DNA from: Bacillus sp. OV166
GTDB taxonomy: Bacteria > Bacillota > Bacilli > Bacillales > Cytobacillaceae
Assembly (NCBI RefSeq): GCF_900177675.1
Contig: NZ_FXWM01000001.1
Location: 2,985,001 to 3,049,000, forward strand
Length of the DNA: 64,000 nucleotides
Reading direction: 5' to 3'
Shown here piece after piece: positions 63,089 to 64,000 of the stretch; position 1 is the first letter of the stretch, and every line of letters begins with the position of its first letter. The notes beneath the pieces are model-generated. The model ran no database searches, was not told the origin of the DNA, and was given only the letters and a program-made list of their open reading frames with translations. A program made the position numbers and the translations under genes.

Positions 63089-63925
63089 TTAACCAATATT
63101 ATTCCCTTTCGGATTCAAAATTCCATGGAAAAAGCTTAATACTCTTTGGAAAGCATCCCTAGCTGCAACGACATTATAGGATGCTCGTGTATCGTTAAAA
63201 AACGCATGTCCTGTTTGAGGATAAATTTGATAGTCAAAAGTCTTACCGTTTTGTTTCATCTGTTCTGCAAAAGCAGGAACATTGTCCGTAATACGTTTAT
63301 CTTGATCCCCGTAAAATCCATATACCGGGCAATTAATATTCTGTAATTCGTCCTCAGACGGTGCATTCCCATAAAAAATAACCGCTCCATTTAACTGCTC
63401 ATCACGGCAGGACAAAAGTCCGGATAGGGCTCCACCCATACAGAATCCAATCGAAACAACACCTTGACCCTTGGTCGAAGTATTTTCTTCCCTTATGTAT
63501 TTCGTGGTGGCTAAAAGCTTCTCGATATAGTCAGAAGAGTGCATGCCTCCAAACATTCTTTCAAAGGTTTTGGTCACACGGTCTTGTTTTTCTGCATCCA
63601 GTTCAGCTAACGCTTTATCTCTTTCGCCTGGATTGTTCCACGCGGAATGAGGTAAAGAGTCCAGAAATGCCTTAACCTCTTCCACTCGTTCCGTCCGTAG
63701 ATCCTCGATTCTCTCTCCGTCATTGGCATATAAATCAGGCGCAAACGCAAGGTATCCAGCCTGTGCAAATCGATTGGTTATGTCCTGAATGTGTGCATCC
63801 ACACCCCAGATTTCTTGGATAACAATGACAGCTGGAAGGTTTTCATTTGCACGATCCATCTTTGCCATATATCCAATATGTTCTTTGTTTTTTCCATAAC
63901 GAACCCACTGAGTTTCTAACGCCAT
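63089..63925 (-). CDS. Dienelactone hydrolase-family protein
   Basis: A 278-residue alpha/beta hydrolase of the dienelactone hydrolase family. The catalytic Cys lies in SIGFCMGGALSGL, Asp in GFYGDQDKRI and His in PQTGHAFFND, with the conserved Glu in IQEIWGVDAH. It is somewhat longer than the classic 236-residue enzymes. Such proteins hydrolyse dienelactones from ortho-cleavage of chlorocatechols or related esters. GGAGGGGAT precedes the ATG. A link with the ring-cleavage genes in the window is possible but they are far away. Confidence 0.87.
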   Translation of the reverse strand: MALETQWVRYGKNKEHIGYMAKMDRANENLPAVIVIQEIWGVDAHIQDITNRFAQAGYLAFAPDLYANDGERIEDLRTERVEEVKAFLDSLPHSAWNNPGERDKALAELDAEKQDRVTKTFERMFGGMHSSDYIEKLLATTKYIREENTSTKGQGVVSIGFCMGGALSGLLSCRDEQLNGAVIFYGNAPSEDELQNINCPVYGFYGDQDKRITDNVPAFAEQMKQNGKTFDYQIYPQTGHAFFNDTRASYNVVAARDAFQRVLSFFHGILNPKGNNIG

Positions 63926-64000
63926 GCGATCCCCTCCATTTAATTGTAATTGGCTATTCCTATTAACATGTTAGCAAACTCCTCTATAAAATCAAAATAT

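Noticed and set aside
1..64000. tRNA or rRNA genes
   Set aside because: I saw no tRNA-like cloverleaf with GTTCRANNC and no rRNA segments while reading. A dedicated scan could still find a diverged one.

Overview
The window looks like the chromosome of a spore-forming, low-GC Bacillaceae soil bacterium (Bacillus/Neobacillus/Peribacillus type). This is inferred from AT-rich sequence, strong AGGAGG-type ribosome sites, frequent TTG/GTG starts, two YjcZ-family sporulation microproteins, a Fur-regulated FbpA-like protein, an OxdC/OxdD-type oxalate decarboxylase and MocR, PaiB and DeoR regulators. No rRNA, tRNA or CRISPR array was seen. The contig runs past both ends, with a broken acetyltransferase at the left edge.

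Layout. 1-7.5 kb: small, sporulation-like and decaying genes (GNAT, LysE, truncated oxalate decarboxylase, VOC), an FFP-repeat microprotein, a LysM/beta-propeller protein, and many copies of a dispersed hairpin-linked repeat built around TTGAACTAACG. 7.9-12.6 kb: a three-subunit molybdenum hydroxylase (xanthine dehydrogenase type) and its XdhC/PucA maturation factor, separated by six tandem 52-bp units. 13-20.3 kb: an L,D-transpeptidase-like secreted protein, a MerR-controlled alcohol dehydrogenase, a LysR/MFS/SDR group and FbpA. 20.9-29.7 kb: an argininosuccinate-lyase-family enzyme, then an aromatic catabolic module: XylR_N/V4R-PucR hybrid regulator, flavin monooxygenase, extradiol dioxygenase, meta-cleavage hydrolase, flavin reductase and a FAD-synthetase-like protein lacking a recognisable flavokinase domain.

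30-37 kb: a secreted nuclease, a lutA remnant, and a sigma-54 unit: a -24/-12 promoter, amidohydrolase, OFA-like transporter, M20 amidohydrolase and the enhancer-binding activator. AT palindromes lie upstream of the promoter and just after the activator gene. 37.3-41.7 kb: a promoter and leader terminator, then an acyl-CoA-dehydrogenase-like enzyme and a complete polar-amino-acid-type ABC importer. 42-46 kb: an ArsR regulator, a frameshifted old-yellow-enzyme gene and an MFS pump share a repeated palindromic operator; gene remnants follow (AraC_N, kdpC). 46.6-48.3 kb: an IS3/IS150-group element sitting inside a hairpin. 48.3-52 kb: transaldolase and transketolase divergent from a DeoR regulator. 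52-57 kb: IS110 and VOC remnants, a MocR regulator divergent from a nonsense-mutated EamA transporter, PaiB, and a Gly/Pro/Phe-rich frame with no start.

57.2-64 kb: an HpaB-type aromatic hydroxylase, then a nested pair of group II introns. The inner intron (about 60184-62055) splits the outer intron's reverse-transcriptase gene immediately after its YADD codons, and removing it restores a continuous 442-residue frame. An IS3 transposase remnant and a dienelactone-hydrolase-family gene end the window. The metabolic theme is oxidative attack on aromatic or heterocyclic compounds with local regulation, in a region heavily worn by mobile DNA and frameshifts. Some of the single-base lesions could be assembly errors.
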